Source: Reichenbachiella ulvae (lineage in GTDB: Bacteria > Bacteroidota > Bacteroidia > Cytophagales > Cyclobacteriaceae). Taken from it: DNA of 64,000 nt. The notes beneath the pieces were generated by a model, which was not told where the DNA came from, did no database searches, and saw only the letters and a list, made by a program, of their open reading frames with translations. The DNA is taken from positions 1,736,001-1,800,000 of the forward strand of contig NZ_JAOYOD010000001.1 of assembly GCF_025833875.1 (NCBI RefSeq), read 5' to 3'. Below are positions 10,391 through 18,550 of the stretch, in pieces (the first letter of the stretch is position 1; each line of letters opens with the position of its first letter). The position numbers and the translations under genes were made by a program.

Positions 10391-10888
10391 CTACCTAATA
10401 AACAAACGCATAATATAATCATCCATCACATATCCCTGCCCTATGTCTGTTATTTGCTCATCCACCTTTTCAAACCCCATCTTCTCATAAGCCGCTATGC
10501 TATTTACATTGTCCCGGTTGACAGTGAGGCGAATATTATCAACGTCCTGTTCAGTGGCACAGTCCAAAAGGAAGCGCATCGCCTTTTTAGCAATCCCCTT
10601 GCCTCTATAGTTCGCATGGAGATACAGTTTACTCAAAAACAACTCTTCATCACTGATCTTGAAAGTCAAATAGCCTGCATTTTGTCCATCCAAAACGATA
10701 AAATAATATTGATACCCCTCCTGACTTTGATTTTTAATTGCCTCCAGGCTTGAAAACTTTTCTAGCATATAATCCACCTGACTTTGACCAATGATAGGCG
10801 GAAAAAATTCATTCCAAATTTCATAAGCTAGATCTCTTAAGACTATTTGATCTGCTTCTGCTTTGACTGCTTTAAAATCTAACTTCAT
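10391..10888 (-). CDS. GNAT family N-acetyltransferase
   Basis: 165 aa, the usual size of a single GNAT domain. The acetyl-CoA pyrophosphate-binding motif A is seen at 'LYLHANYRGKGIAKKAMRFL' (R/Q-x-x-G-x-G/A). Motif B follows at 'NIRLTVNRDNVNSIAAYEKMGF', in which N-x-x-A-x-x-x-Y-E-K-x-G-F is characteristic. It should transfer an acetyl group from acetyl-CoA to an amine. The substrate cannot be told; small molecules or a ribosomal protein N-terminus are both possible. It is separated by 38 bp from the barrel gene on the same strand. Confidence 0.9.
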   Translation of the reverse strand: MKLDFKAVKAEADQIVLRDLAYEIWNEFFPPIIGQSQVDYMLEKFSSLEAIKNQSQEGYQYYFIVLDGQNAGYLTFKISDEELFLSKLYLHANYRGKGIAKKAMRFLLDCATEQDVDNIRLTVNRDNVNSIAAYEKMGFEKVDEQITDIGQGYVMDDYIMRLFIR

Positions 10889-10944
10889 CTGACTGTAAAT
10901 ATTTATCCAATATTAATCAGCCTTAATCAGATGTCTATATCCAA

Positions 10945-10971
10945 AACAAATATTTTATTTGTTGCAACAAA
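10945..10971. promoter_or_regulatory. Overlapping palindromes upstream of pirin gene (candidate operator)
   Basis: Two overlapping dyads are present: AACAAATA-TTT-TATTTGTT (10945-10963) and the perfect 14-mer TTTGTTGCAACAAA (10958-10971). They lie 56-82 bp before the pirin start, between two divergent genes. They look like a binding site for a dimeric repressor, but no regulator gene is adjacent. Confidence 0.45.
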
Positions 10972-11026
10972 ATTATTCGTTTATATGTTTATACATTTAT
11001 ATTGATCAAACAAGAAAGGAAAAGCC

Positions 11027-11740
11027 ATGAAAACGATATATCATAAAGCAGATAGCAGAGGAAAAGCCAATCATGGTTGGTTAAATTCCTATCATTCATT
11101 CAGTTTTGCCAATTATTATGATCCTGAAAGGATGGGCTTTGGAGCTCTAAGGGTACTCAACGACGATCAGGTAGCACCTGGCATGGGCTTTGGCACGCAT
11201 CCTCATAGCAACATGGAGATCATATCCATCCCACTGGAAGGTGAGCTAGAGCATCAGGATAACATAGGAAATAAAGCAGTAATTAAATCAGGCGATGTGC
11301 AAGTAATGAGCGCCGGTACGGGTGTTTTTCATAGTGAGTACAACAGACTTAAGGATCAAGAGGTGAAGTTCCTACAGATCTGGGTAATCCCGAATAAAGA
11401 AAATGTAACCCCGCGCTATGATCAAATCACTCTAGATAGCTCTGATACAAAAAATCAACTTCAACAAATCCTATCCCCTGACCCAAATGATGAAGGAGTG
11501 TGGATACATCAGAATGCCTGGTTTCATCTGGGAGTAATAGAAGCTGGCGCTAATGTTAACTATCAATTGAAGCAGAAGGAGTCCAATGGGGTTTACCTTT
11601 TTGTTCTGGAAGGTGAAGTAGCAGTGGATCAAAAGACACTAGGTAAAAGAGATGCATTGGGAATTTGGGACACAACCGATTTCAGCATTTCATCTAATGC
11701 TAATTCCAGAGTTTTACTGATGGAAGTACCAATGAAATAA
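11027..11740 (+). CDS. Pirin family protein (cupin, YhhW-type quercetinase-like)
   Basis: 237 aa bicupin of the pirin family. The N-terminal cupin shows the metal-ligand motif 'GFGTHPHSNMEIISIPLEGELEHQD' (two His in HPH, a third in LEH, plus Glu). The flanking 'VQVMSAGTGVFHSEYN' is a pirin hallmark. The C-terminal cupin starts near residue 150. Some members oxidise quercetin and others act as redox sensors or transcriptional cofactors; which applies here is unknown. Expected in the cytoplasm. Monocistronic, between a palindrome-rich upstream region and a strong terminator. Confidence 0.9.
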   Translation: MKTIYHKADSRGKANHGWLNSYHSFSFANYYDPERMGFGALRVLNDDQVAPGMGFGTHPHSNMEIISIPLEGELEHQDNIGNKAVIKSGDVQVMSAGTGVFHSEYNRLKDQEVKFLQIWVIPNKENVTPRYDQITLDSSDTKNQLQQILSPDPNDEGVWIHQNAWFHLGVIEAGANVNYQLKQKESNGVYLFVLEGEVAVDQKTLGKRDALGIWDTTDFSISSNANSRVLLMEVPMK

Positions 11741-11780
11741 ATCAAAAAGAGCGATTCTAATTAGAATCGCTCTTTTTGAT
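11741..11780. terminator. Bidirectional terminator (perfect 40-bp palindrome)
   Basis: Two perfect 20-bp arms, the left one reading ATCAAAAAGAGCGATTCTAA. The T-rich ends serve both the pirin gene and the converging envelope-protein gene at 11801. Confidence 0.9.
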
Positions 11781-11800
11781 TTGCATCGATCGAGTTTGAT

Positions 11801-12877
11801 TTAAAGTATAATACCGAAGCTAAAACCATTCAGGTCAGGCCCTCTCCCATCTGCAAAGACATTGTTCAAATCATAGTTGGCAAAAACATCCATCCCTCTA
11901 TAGCCCGCTCGAACTCTTACACCATATCGGAAATTGTTGATGTAATAATCGCTACTGTCTTTGTCTTTTCGCTTGTTTCCGTCCTCTTTGTAAACAAACT
12001 TGGTCCAGCTAGCAACCTTATACCCTGTGTAGACCCCTGCACCAATGCGAAATCCTTGCTTGCTAAATTTTTTGAATGGTCCAACATCGTTCTTGTTTTC
12101 CTTGTATCCAAAGTCTAGCATGGGTACGAGATTCAAATTGATGTATGCAGCAGTTAGTTTACTCTTAGTTCCATTGATATCTGGGTTATTCAGTTCTGTA
12201 AACTCAGTGGCTGTTGGTCCTTTGCTAATTATCACATCGGTATTCTGAAGTTTCCAATTGTACCAGGATACGTTAGCTCCCCAATTGAGGCGCAAAGGTC
12301 CGCTTATGTGAGTGGAGTTGGTATGACCCAAAGCGACATACCATGAACCCCAGGGCTTGACGGTATACAGTTCTCCATTAGAATCTGGGAACTTTCCATT
12401 TTCAATCCAGTTGTTCATCCCAAAATCCATCTCAAATGATCGTTTGGTTCTCTTTTCTTCGTCATTGCTAAAGAAGTCAAAATCAAAGTCGTCCCAATCA
12501 TTGTCATCATCGCTATCATACTCCTTAGATTCCCAATCTGCATCAGAAGACTCAGTTTCACCGTAGTATACCAAACCGTCATCCTTCGTATCTGTACTGT
12601 CCTTTTTGAACTTTTCACCCGATTCGTCTTCTATCACTATTTCTTGAGTGGTAGAATCAGCACTATCCAGATTCACATTCAAATCTGATATGATTTGGTT
12701 CACATCGATTTGCTCTAGTTTCTTTAACTCTTCCTGATTGTCAGCAATGATTACCATCTTGCTTCCTTTCCCGAATTCGACTACTACAGTATCGCCCTTG
12801 TCCGTCCCGGTGTTCGCCCAGGTCAATTGACTTAGACATAGTAATCCCATTAGAATTTTGAGTTTCACGTTTTTCAT
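11801..12877 (-). CDS. Envelope protein with acidic linker and C-terminal barrel-like domain, third gene of ECF sigma operon
   Basis: 358 aa with a signal peptide ('LKILMGLLCLSQLTWA'). Residues about 35-110 contain many D and E, with a very acidic stretch near residue 115-140 rich in Asp, Trp and Ser. The C-terminal 210 residues have aromatic, alternating strands ('WGSWYVALGHTNSTHISGP', 'GVRVRAGYRGMDVFANYDLN') like an outer-membrane beta-barrel. It follows the anti-sigma-like gene by 6 nt and so is co-transcribed with the sigma factor, as often seen for sigma-controlled envelope functions. Exact function not recognised. Confidence 0.7.
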   Translation of the reverse strand: MKNVKLKILMGLLCLSQLTWANTGTDKGDTVVVEFGKGSKMVIIADNQEELKKLEQIDVNQIISDLNVNLDSADSTTQEIVIEDESGEKFKKDSTDTKDDGLVYYGETESSDADWESKEYDSDDDNDWDDFDFDFFSNDEEKRTKRSFEMDFGMNNWIENGKFPDSNGELYTVKPWGSWYVALGHTNSTHISGPLRLNWGANVSWYNWKLQNTDVIISKGPTATEFTELNNPDINGTKSKLTAAYINLNLVPMLDFGYKENKNDVGPFKKFSKQGFRIGAGVYTGYKVASWTKFVYKEDGNKRKDKDSSDYYINNFRYGVRVRAGYRGMDVFANYDLNNVFADGRGPDLNGFSFGIIL

Positions 12878-12883
12878 GTTGAT

Positions 12884-13573
12884 TTATTTAAGTTTTTGAC
12901 GTTGTGTTTTTTGAATACCGAACGGGTCGTCCAGTACTTTTTCTTTTGCATCTCGGATATCTGCCCATACATCGCTAGGATCAAACTCTCTGGCTTGATT
13001 GAGCAGTTCTTTTAGGCTTTTCTTTTCCTTTTTACCATCAGCCAATTCGACTGTCTGAACTGGTGATTTTTTATAAATTATCTTGATGGGCAACTCACTT
13101 TGCTTCTCTTCTATAATTGGTTCAGATTCTGTACTTGGTTCCAATTCCACTTCAGGTTCAACCTGAGCAATCATTTCTTCCTGTTTCTCTAACTTAATAG
13201 GAGCTATTTCTTTCTCAACCTTAGGTGCTGGCAAATCAACAATCACTTCAGGCACTTCTACCTTCGGCAAAGCCTTAACATTGACTGAGGCCAATTTGAT
13301 CCCAAGTAGTTCAGGAGATTTCGCTTTCAAATTGTCCGTGAGAACGGGTTGATAGCCTTTTAACTCCTGCTGAGAGCCCAATATGAAATAGGCAAAAGAC
13401 ACGGTCATCAATAGAGCCACTGAAGCCGCCAGATACCAAGTAACGCCTATTTTCTTAGCAGGTTTCTGATGCTCTAGCATCATTTCCATTTTGGACCAAC
13501 TGTCCGAACTCACCTCCGACTCTCTCTCTGCTAATCCAGATCGAAACAAATCATCTATTTTCTTAGCTCCCAT
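12884..13573 (-). CDS. Anti-sigma-factor-like single-pass membrane protein
   Basis: 229 aa. The N-terminal cytoplasmic segment ('KKIDDLFRSGLAERESEVSS') resembles the short helical region by which Bacteroidota anti-sigma-like proteins contact ECF factors. One transmembrane helix follows at about residues 44-66 ('VTWYLAASVALLMTVSFAYFIL'). The remaining periplasmic part is rich in P, E, V and K and looks extended rather than globular. It overlaps the sigma gene by 11 nt, implying coupled synthesis, and lies 6 nt before the envelope gene. The anti-sigma role is inferred from position and layout; no conserved zinc-binding anti-sigma motif is present. Confidence 0.6.
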   Translation of the reverse strand: MGAKKIDDLFRSGLAERESEVSSDSWSKMEMMLEHQKPAKKIGVTWYLAASVALLMTVSFAYFILGSQQELKGYQPVLTDNLKAKSPELLGIKLASVNVKALPKVEVPEVIVDLPAPKVEKEIAPIKLEKQEEMIAQVEPEVELEPSTESEPIIEEKQSELPIKIIYKKSPVQTVELADGKKEKKSLKELLNQAREFDPSDVWADIRDAKEKVLDDPFGIQKTQRQKLK

Positions 13574-14144
13574 TGCTCTGACGTTTTAGTTCCACATATT
13601 TTTCGTTACTCTCTACTTTGGCTTGCAATAGTTTGCGTGCCCTACTCAGCTGCGACTTGGAGGTATTCACCGATATCCCCAGCGCTTCTGCTATTTCCTG
13701 ATGATTGAAGCCTTCAATAGCATACATGTTAAATACCGTCCGGTAACCCTGTGGTAAATCCAATACCATTTTCATCAAATCATCTGACTCCAAACTGCTT
13801 TCTGCACAATCGTGATCCAATTCGTGCGCTGCATCTTCGATATCCACCTCTTTGTAGAGTGCCTTATTCTTTCGAATCCACTCCAAACAAGTGTTTACCA
13901 TGATTCTTCTGATCCAGCCTTGTAAGCTTCCATCCAGTTTGAATTGATCTATCTTATCAAAGACCTTCATAAAACCAATCAACATCAGTTCTTCTGCCGT
14001 GTAATTATCACCCACATAGCGCTTGCAAACAGTAAGCATAATCCGTGACTCCTGATCAAATAGGGACCTCTGCCCTTTCTGATCTCTCTTTTTACAAAGA
14101 ATCACTAGATCTTTTTCGCTATATGTTTTTGGTTTACTTGGCAT
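13563..14144 (-). CDS. RNA polymerase ECF sigma-70 factor
   Basis: 193 aa. Region 2 covers residues about 20-90, with the -10 recognition helix near 'LMIGFMKVFDKIDQFKLDGSLQGWIRRIMVNTCLEW'. Region 4 covers about 120-180, with the helix-turn-helix 'GFNHQEIAEALGISVNTSKSQLSRARKLLQ'. Region 3 is missing, as in extracytoplasmic-function sigma factors. It redirects RNA polymerase to a small regulon, probably including its own operon. First gene of a three-gene operon with the membrane anti-sigma-like and envelope proteins. Confidence 0.92.
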   Translation of the reverse strand: MPSKPKTYSEKDLVILCKKRDQKGQRSLFDQESRIMLTVCKRYVGDNYTAEELMLIGFMKVFDKIDQFKLDGSLQGWIRRIMVNTCLEWIRKNKALYKEVDIEDAAHELDHDCAESSLESDDLMKMVLDLPQGYRTVFNMYAIEGFNHQEIAEALGISVNTSKSQLSRARKLLQAKVESNEKYVELKRQSNGS

Positions 14145-14284
14145 TTTTTGATGTCAATCACTAGCAAGATGGAGCTTGGGCAAAAAGGGTTGCATCGACT
14201 TGAAAAATTTTATTCTTTTTTTCTACTCACCTTTCAGACTTGAATTTAGTCAAAACCCACAACTACTTATATCGCCAAATTAAA

Positions 14285-14324
14285 CGATAATTATAATTAT
14301 CGGTATTAAAAGCGATAATATTGC
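14285..14324. promoter_or_regulatory. Candidate operator upstream of satD-like gene
   Basis: Perfect 18-bp palindrome CGATAATTATAATTATCG (14285-14302), followed 9 bp later by the related half-site GCGATAATATTGC (14312-14324). Both lie 32-71 bp before the SatD-like start. The shared core CGATAAT suggests one regulator, perhaps the HTH-bearing SatD protein itself. Confidence 0.5.
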
Positions 14325-14355
14325 ATATCACACATTTTTACGATATCTTACCTCT

Positions 14356-14958
14356 ATGCTAGCCATTCTTACGGGAGATATTATCAATTCGAGCCAACAA
14401 AACAATCAAAAATGGCTCTCGACGCTCAAGGCATCCCTGAATCTGCATGGCCAATCCCCCAAAGATTGGGAAATCTATAGAGGTGACAGCTTTCAACTTG
14501 CAGTGGCCACTGAAGAAGCTGTCTGGGCTGCCCTTCACCTCAAAGCAAGCCTCAGACAGACACCCAATACAGATATACGAATTGGAATTGGAATTGGAAA
14601 AGCCGATTCGCGCAGTGAAAAAATCACCGAATCCAACGGACCGGCTTTTATTCAGTCAGGAACATGCTTTGATTCGCTTAAGAAGAATACGCTAGCGATT
14701 AGTTCCGATGACGAAGACTGGGACGAAGCACTGAATGTGATGTTTTCGTTGGTGCAGCTCTGTATGAAGCACTGGACACCGACTGTCTCCCACATCATTA
14801 AAACCTGCATGGAGAATCCGACACTGAAACAATCGGAAATTGCAGAGCTACTGAACCTGAGAGCACAGAGCACAGTAAGTGAAGCCCTAAAAAGAGGCGG
14901 CTATGAAGAAATCATGAACCTGGAAAAGCATTATAGAAAAATCGCAAAACAACTATGA
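14356..14958 (+). CDS. SatD family protein with C-terminal helix-turn-helix
   Basis: 200 aa. Residues 1-110 ('AILTGDIINSSQQ', 'YRGDSFQLAV', 'DIRIGIGIGKADSR') match the SatD-like pattern, which recalls nucleotide-cyclase-like folds. Residues about 150-195 form a helix-turn-helix ('PTLKQSEIAELLNLRAQSTVSEALKRGGY'). Family members occur next to DUF3307 membrane proteins across Bacteroidota, and the same pairing is present here with a 4-nt ATGA overlap. Biochemical role not established; a DNA-binding regulator of its own operon is a fair inference from the HTH and the palindrome upstream. Confidence 0.8.
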   Translation: MLAILTGDIINSSQQNNQKWLSTLKASLNLHGQSPKDWEIYRGDSFQLAVATEEAVWAALHLKASLRQTPNTDIRIGIGIGKADSRSEKITESNGPAFIQSGTCFDSLKKNTLAISSDDEDWDEALNVMFSLVQLCMKHWTPTVSHIIKTCMENPTLKQSEIAELLNLRAQSTVSEALKRGGYEEIMNLEKHYRKIAKQL

Positions 14959-15677
14959 CCGACCTGCTACTCAAACTCCTTTTGGCTCATCTCATCGGCG
15001 ACTTCCTGATTCAGCCCGGTAGCTGGGTTAAAAGCAAAGAACAAAAGAAACACAAATCACCCCACCTCTACCTGCATATTTTGATCCATTTGCTGGCGCT
15101 ACTCATTGTCCTGGGATTTGACAGTAGCTATTGGACGATCTATCTGACCATACCTCTATCCCATTTGATCATAGATGCATTGAAGCTCAACCTCCAAAAA
15201 TCCAGCGTCTCCAAAACAGCCTTCTTTCTGGATCAAATCGCACATTTGATAGTGATCGCTCTGTTGGTAAATGTCTATTATCCCTACTCCTTGTCGCTGG
15301 AGGTGATTGGTTCCACACCATTCATAGGTTTTCTTATAGCACTGATTATGCTCACCCACGTGAGTGCGGTACTGATGCGCATCATCATGAGTCAGTGGAA
15401 ACTGGCCGAAGATGACGGATCCCATTCTCTCAGAAATGCCGGGCAATACATTGGTATATTAGAAAGACTCTTTGTTTTCACTTTTATCTTATTGAACCAA
15501 TGGTCGGCCATCGGTTTATTGATTGCCGCAAAATCTGTTTTGAGGTTCAGTGATTTGTCCCGATCGAAGGACAGGAAACTCACAGAATACATTTTGATTG
15601 GTACCTTGCTCAGTTTTGGACTGGCTATACTGATCGCTCTTGGGTATCAACAAGTAATGATTCGATTAGGAAGCTAA
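14955..15677 (+). CDS. DUF3307 family membrane protein
   Basis: 240 aa with six to seven hydrophobic helices. The N-terminus 'LLLAHLIGDFLIQPGSWVKSK' is the DUF3307 signature, a conserved His and Asp in the first helix. A second His-rich helix ('LYLHILIHLLALLIVL') and an 'H-L-I-I-D-A-L-K' motif follow. Located in the cytoplasmic membrane; function unknown. It is translationally coupled to the SatD-like gene, and its end overlaps the converging AraC-type regulator by 12 nt, so no terminator fits between them. Confidence 0.85.
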   Translation: MTDLLLKLLLAHLIGDFLIQPGSWVKSKEQKKHKSPHLYLHILIHLLALLIVLGFDSSYWTIYLTIPLSHLIIDALKLNLQKSSVSKTAFFLDQIAHLIVIALLVNVYYPYSLSLEVIGSTPFIGFLIALIMLTHVSAVLMRIIMSQWKLAEDDGSHSLRNAGQYIGILERLFVFTFILLNQWSAIGLLIAAKSVLRFSDLSRSKDRKLTEYILIGTLLSFGLAILIALGYQQVMIRLGS

Positions 15678-17726
15678 AAGCAAGCCTTCCTCTTTCAATC
15701 TTTCTTTGATCTCAAGGTGCTGTTTCCAAAACTTGGTCTTGATGGTCTGAAAGGCACGCTTAAACTCTGGTGTATCTCTAATGGCAGCATCTAATGGGTC
15801 CTGATCAAAGAATAGCACAACCCAATAATTATAATTGTCCTCTTCGCTAAACTTCTGGATGTATTCAATAGCCTTATCGTTTTCAACTCTATAAGAATGA
15901 TACATCGCCAGGTGTAAAGATTTGTAGATGGATTGGTCCTTTTCTGCAAAGTCTAAAAAATCTACAATTAGCTCCTCCGCACGATCGTCATATCCCAGCT
16001 TTTTGAAAGTAAAAGCCATTTTGGCCTGTTCATGTCGAAACATGGTAAGCTCACGCCTTTCTCTTTGTTTCAAGAACCTTTCGTAATAGCGGTGTGCTGA
16101 TTCGAAATCCCCTTGCATATAATACAGTTTAGCCACCTCCTGCATGATATCTAGCCGCGTCGTATCCTTGTCCAATTCAAAAATCATCCGGTCCTCAGTA
16201 GCTTCAAAGTCTCGGTCTTTAGCAAGCAGAATATAAGCCTTGAGATAACTGGAAAATGGGTTTTCAGGAAAATAACCCAAAGACAGATTGATGTTCAACA
16301 AGGCCTCATCTACAAACCCACTTTGGATGAGGGCATTGGATAGATGTAGGTAAATATAACTGGTGGCTGTGGAGTCGCTCCCCGCCGGATTTAGCCTCAC
16401 TGCTTTCAAAGCATACTCCAAATACTTGGCCGTATTGGGGCTATAGTTGGTATAAAAATCCGAAAGCATGTTGATGATCCAGGTGGAACCTGGGTGATAC
16501 TCGTGGGCTTTTTCTAAATAATCCTTCGCTTCATCAAATTCTCTGGTCTGCAAATAATACATCGCCTTGGCAATTAAGGCTTCCGGCAACTGATGATCAT
16601 AGAGCAAAGCTTTATCTGCCATGAGGCCTAACTCTGCCGTATGCTCCTTTTCGGACTGATAGAGTTCCAAATAATAATAGGCAATGGCCAAATAAGCATA
16701 GGAGGAAGCAAAAGATGGATCCAATTCTATGGACTGCTCCAAAAGAGGAATAGCCTCCAACAATCCTTCCTTTGTTTCCAATGACATGAGCATTTTTGCC
16801 TTCAAAAAATGATCGTAGGCTTCTATATTTTCGGTTAATGGTTGATTGATTCTTTCGGCCTCATCGGGTTTGATCACGACTTGTATGTTTTCCGCAATAC
16901 GCTGAGACAGCTCCTTCTGAAGATCAAAAACACCTTTCAATTCTTTATCATATTGACTTGACCAAATCTGTCGGTCATTCGCTGCATCTACCAATTGTAC
17001 ATTCAGCAAAATCCGATTGCCAACTTTCTGCCCGCTCCCCTCCAGAACATAGGCTACTTGCAGCTCTTGAGCGATTTCTGGAATGGTTTTGTTGCTCTCT
17101 CGGAACTTCTCCACTGAAGTTCTGCTGACCACCTTCAGATCTTCCAGTTTTTGAAGATTATTGAGAACGGAAAGCATCAAACCATTGACCCAGTAACCAT
17201 TGGTGGAATCACTGCTTTCGTTGATGAAGGGCAACACAGCAATCGATTTAGTTTGAGGGATCGAAAAACGCTCTTTTTTTTCATAAAAGAAGAAGCGATA
17301 AACAAGGACTAAACCTAAAAGCCCCAATATACCGATGACAATGACTGGACGAAAAGAAGGCCTCTTGTCAGTAGTTTCTGTTAGCTCGGGGATTTTATGC
17401 ACCTCTCCGGGCGAATACCCAAACTGTTCCTTGAAACATCGAATGAAATAGGAAGAACTCCCAAAGCCCACCTGAAAGGCCACTTCAGAAACATTCAAAT
17501 CCCCAGCTCTCAACAATTCCATCGCGCGCTCCAAACGCACCTGCCTGATGTACTGGCTCGCTGATTGACCTGTGCTTTTCTTGACTTTCCTCAGTAGATT
17601 GGATCGACTCATATTCATCTCCTCTGCCAACTCAGACACCCCAAACTGATCATCGGACATCCTGCGATGGATAATAGCTATGAGTTGGGATGTGAATTCA
17701 GATTGTACAGAATCTGGAGCGTTCAT
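15666..17726 (-). CDS. Membrane-tethered AraC-type regulator with TolB-like and TPR domains
   Basis: 686 aa. Residues about 10-110 are an AraC-type double HTH ('VSELAEEMNMSRSNLLRKVK' and 'NVSEVAFQVGFGSSSYFIRCFKEQFGYSP'). One transmembrane helix lies at about 126-147. Residues 160-285 form a FlgO/TolB N-terminal-like domain ('SIAVLPFINESSDSTNGYW', 'YVLEGSGQKVGNRILLNVQL'). The rest is a series of TPR repeats to about 650. The order HTH - membrane - sensor recalls CadC/ToxR proteins, which bind DNA while anchored in the inner membrane. Targets are not shown; the divergent ankyrin lipoprotein and acyltransferase are candidates. Confidence 0.87.
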   Translation of the reverse strand: MNAPDSVQSEFTSQLIAIIHRRMSDDQFGVSELAEEMNMSRSNLLRKVKKSTGQSASQYIRQVRLERAMELLRAGDLNVSEVAFQVGFGSSSYFIRCFKEQFGYSPGEVHKIPELTETTDKRPSFRPVIVIGILGLLGLVLVYRFFFYEKKERFSIPQTKSIAVLPFINESSDSTNGYWVNGLMLSVLNNLQKLEDLKVVSRTSVEKFRESNKTIPEIAQELQVAYVLEGSGQKVGNRILLNVQLVDAANDRQIWSSQYDKELKGVFDLQKELSQRIAENIQVVIKPDEAERINQPLTENIEAYDHFLKAKMLMSLETKEGLLEAIPLLEQSIELDPSFASSYAYLAIAYYYLELYQSEKEHTAELGLMADKALLYDHQLPEALIAKAMYYLQTREFDEAKDYLEKAHEYHPGSTWIINMLSDFYTNYSPNTAKYLEYALKAVRLNPAGSDSTATSYIYLHLSNALIQSGFVDEALLNINLSLGYFPENPFSSYLKAYILLAKDRDFEATEDRMIFELDKDTTRLDIMQEVAKLYYMQGDFESAHRYYERFLKQRERRELTMFRHEQAKMAFTFKKLGYDDRAEELIVDFLDFAEKDQSIYKSLHLAMYHSYRVENDKAIEYIQKFSEEDNYNYWVVLFFDQDPLDAAIRDTPEFKRAFQTIKTKFWKQHLEIKERLKEEGLLLAS

Positions 17727-17961
17727 ATAGTCTTTTCAGCGTAAAAAAGGGTGCTGCAAAAAAGCGAAATTAATCCGATAGAACCAACATAAATAATGGA
17801 CTTGAAAACCATCGAATGGACCAAAATGCGTCATATGTTCAATGATTGCATCATAGTTTCAATGGCTGCCCCAAACTTAACACCATTCGTTTCATATTCA
17901 CTATCAACACATTACACTCCCTCCGCACCTTTGCATCATAACAAATCAAAAAACACGAACA

Positions 17962-18531
17962 ATGAAAACGATTCAAATCAAAACCATCCAATTTCTATCA
18001 TTTTTATTACTGGTAACCATGACAAGTTGTACATCTGGATCCACCAAAAAGAGCACGAATGACACAGGCGTGAAAGCCCCAGATATTGACATCCACACGG
18101 CCACCATTACAGGCAATATAGATGCAATCAAACAACACATTGCGGCGGGATCAAATCTCAATGAAAAGGATCCATTTGGGGGATCGAGTCCTTTGATCAC
18201 TGCGGCCGTTTTTGGTCAAAACGAAGTAGCAAAACTGCTGATCGAGGCTGGAGCCGACCTCAACATTCAAAACAACGAAGGGTCCACAGCACTGATCTCC
18301 GCTGCATTCTTTTGCAGACCAGAAATGGTACAAATGCTGATCAAGGCTGGCGCAGACCCAAACATCAGAAACAAGTACGGCGCTACGGCCAATGAATCTG
18401 TCATGGGACCATTCGCCGAGATCAAAGGCGTGTATGAAATGTTGGCCTCTCAACTCGGACCTATGGGACTGACTCTGGACTATGAATACATAGAAAAGAC
18501 CCGACCACAGATAGCCGAAATGCTTAATTAA
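17962..18531 (+). CDS. Ankyrin-repeat lipoprotein
   Basis: 189 aa. A signal peptide ends in the lipobox 'TMTSC' (Cys about residue 23), so the protein is probably lipid-anchored. At least three ankyrin repeats follow: 'HTATITGNIDAIKQHIAAGSNLNEKDPFG', then 'LITAAVFGQNEVAKLLIEAGADLN' and 'LISAAFFCRPEMVQMLIKAGADPN'. These mediate protein-protein contact. Starts from the ATG that gives a proper signal sequence. It is followed after 19 nt by the acyltransferase gene, probably in one operon. Confidence 0.85.
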   Translation: MKTIQIKTIQFLSFLLLVTMTSCTSGSTKKSTNDTGVKAPDIDIHTATITGNIDAIKQHIAAGSNLNEKDPFGGSSPLITAAVFGQNEVAKLLIEAGADLNIQNNEGSTALISAAFFCRPEMVQMLIKAGADPNIRNKYGATANESVMGPFAEIKGVYEMLASQLGPMGLTLDYEYIEKTRPQIAEMLN

Positions 18532-18550
18532 TCGCCAAAGGAATCAGAAA

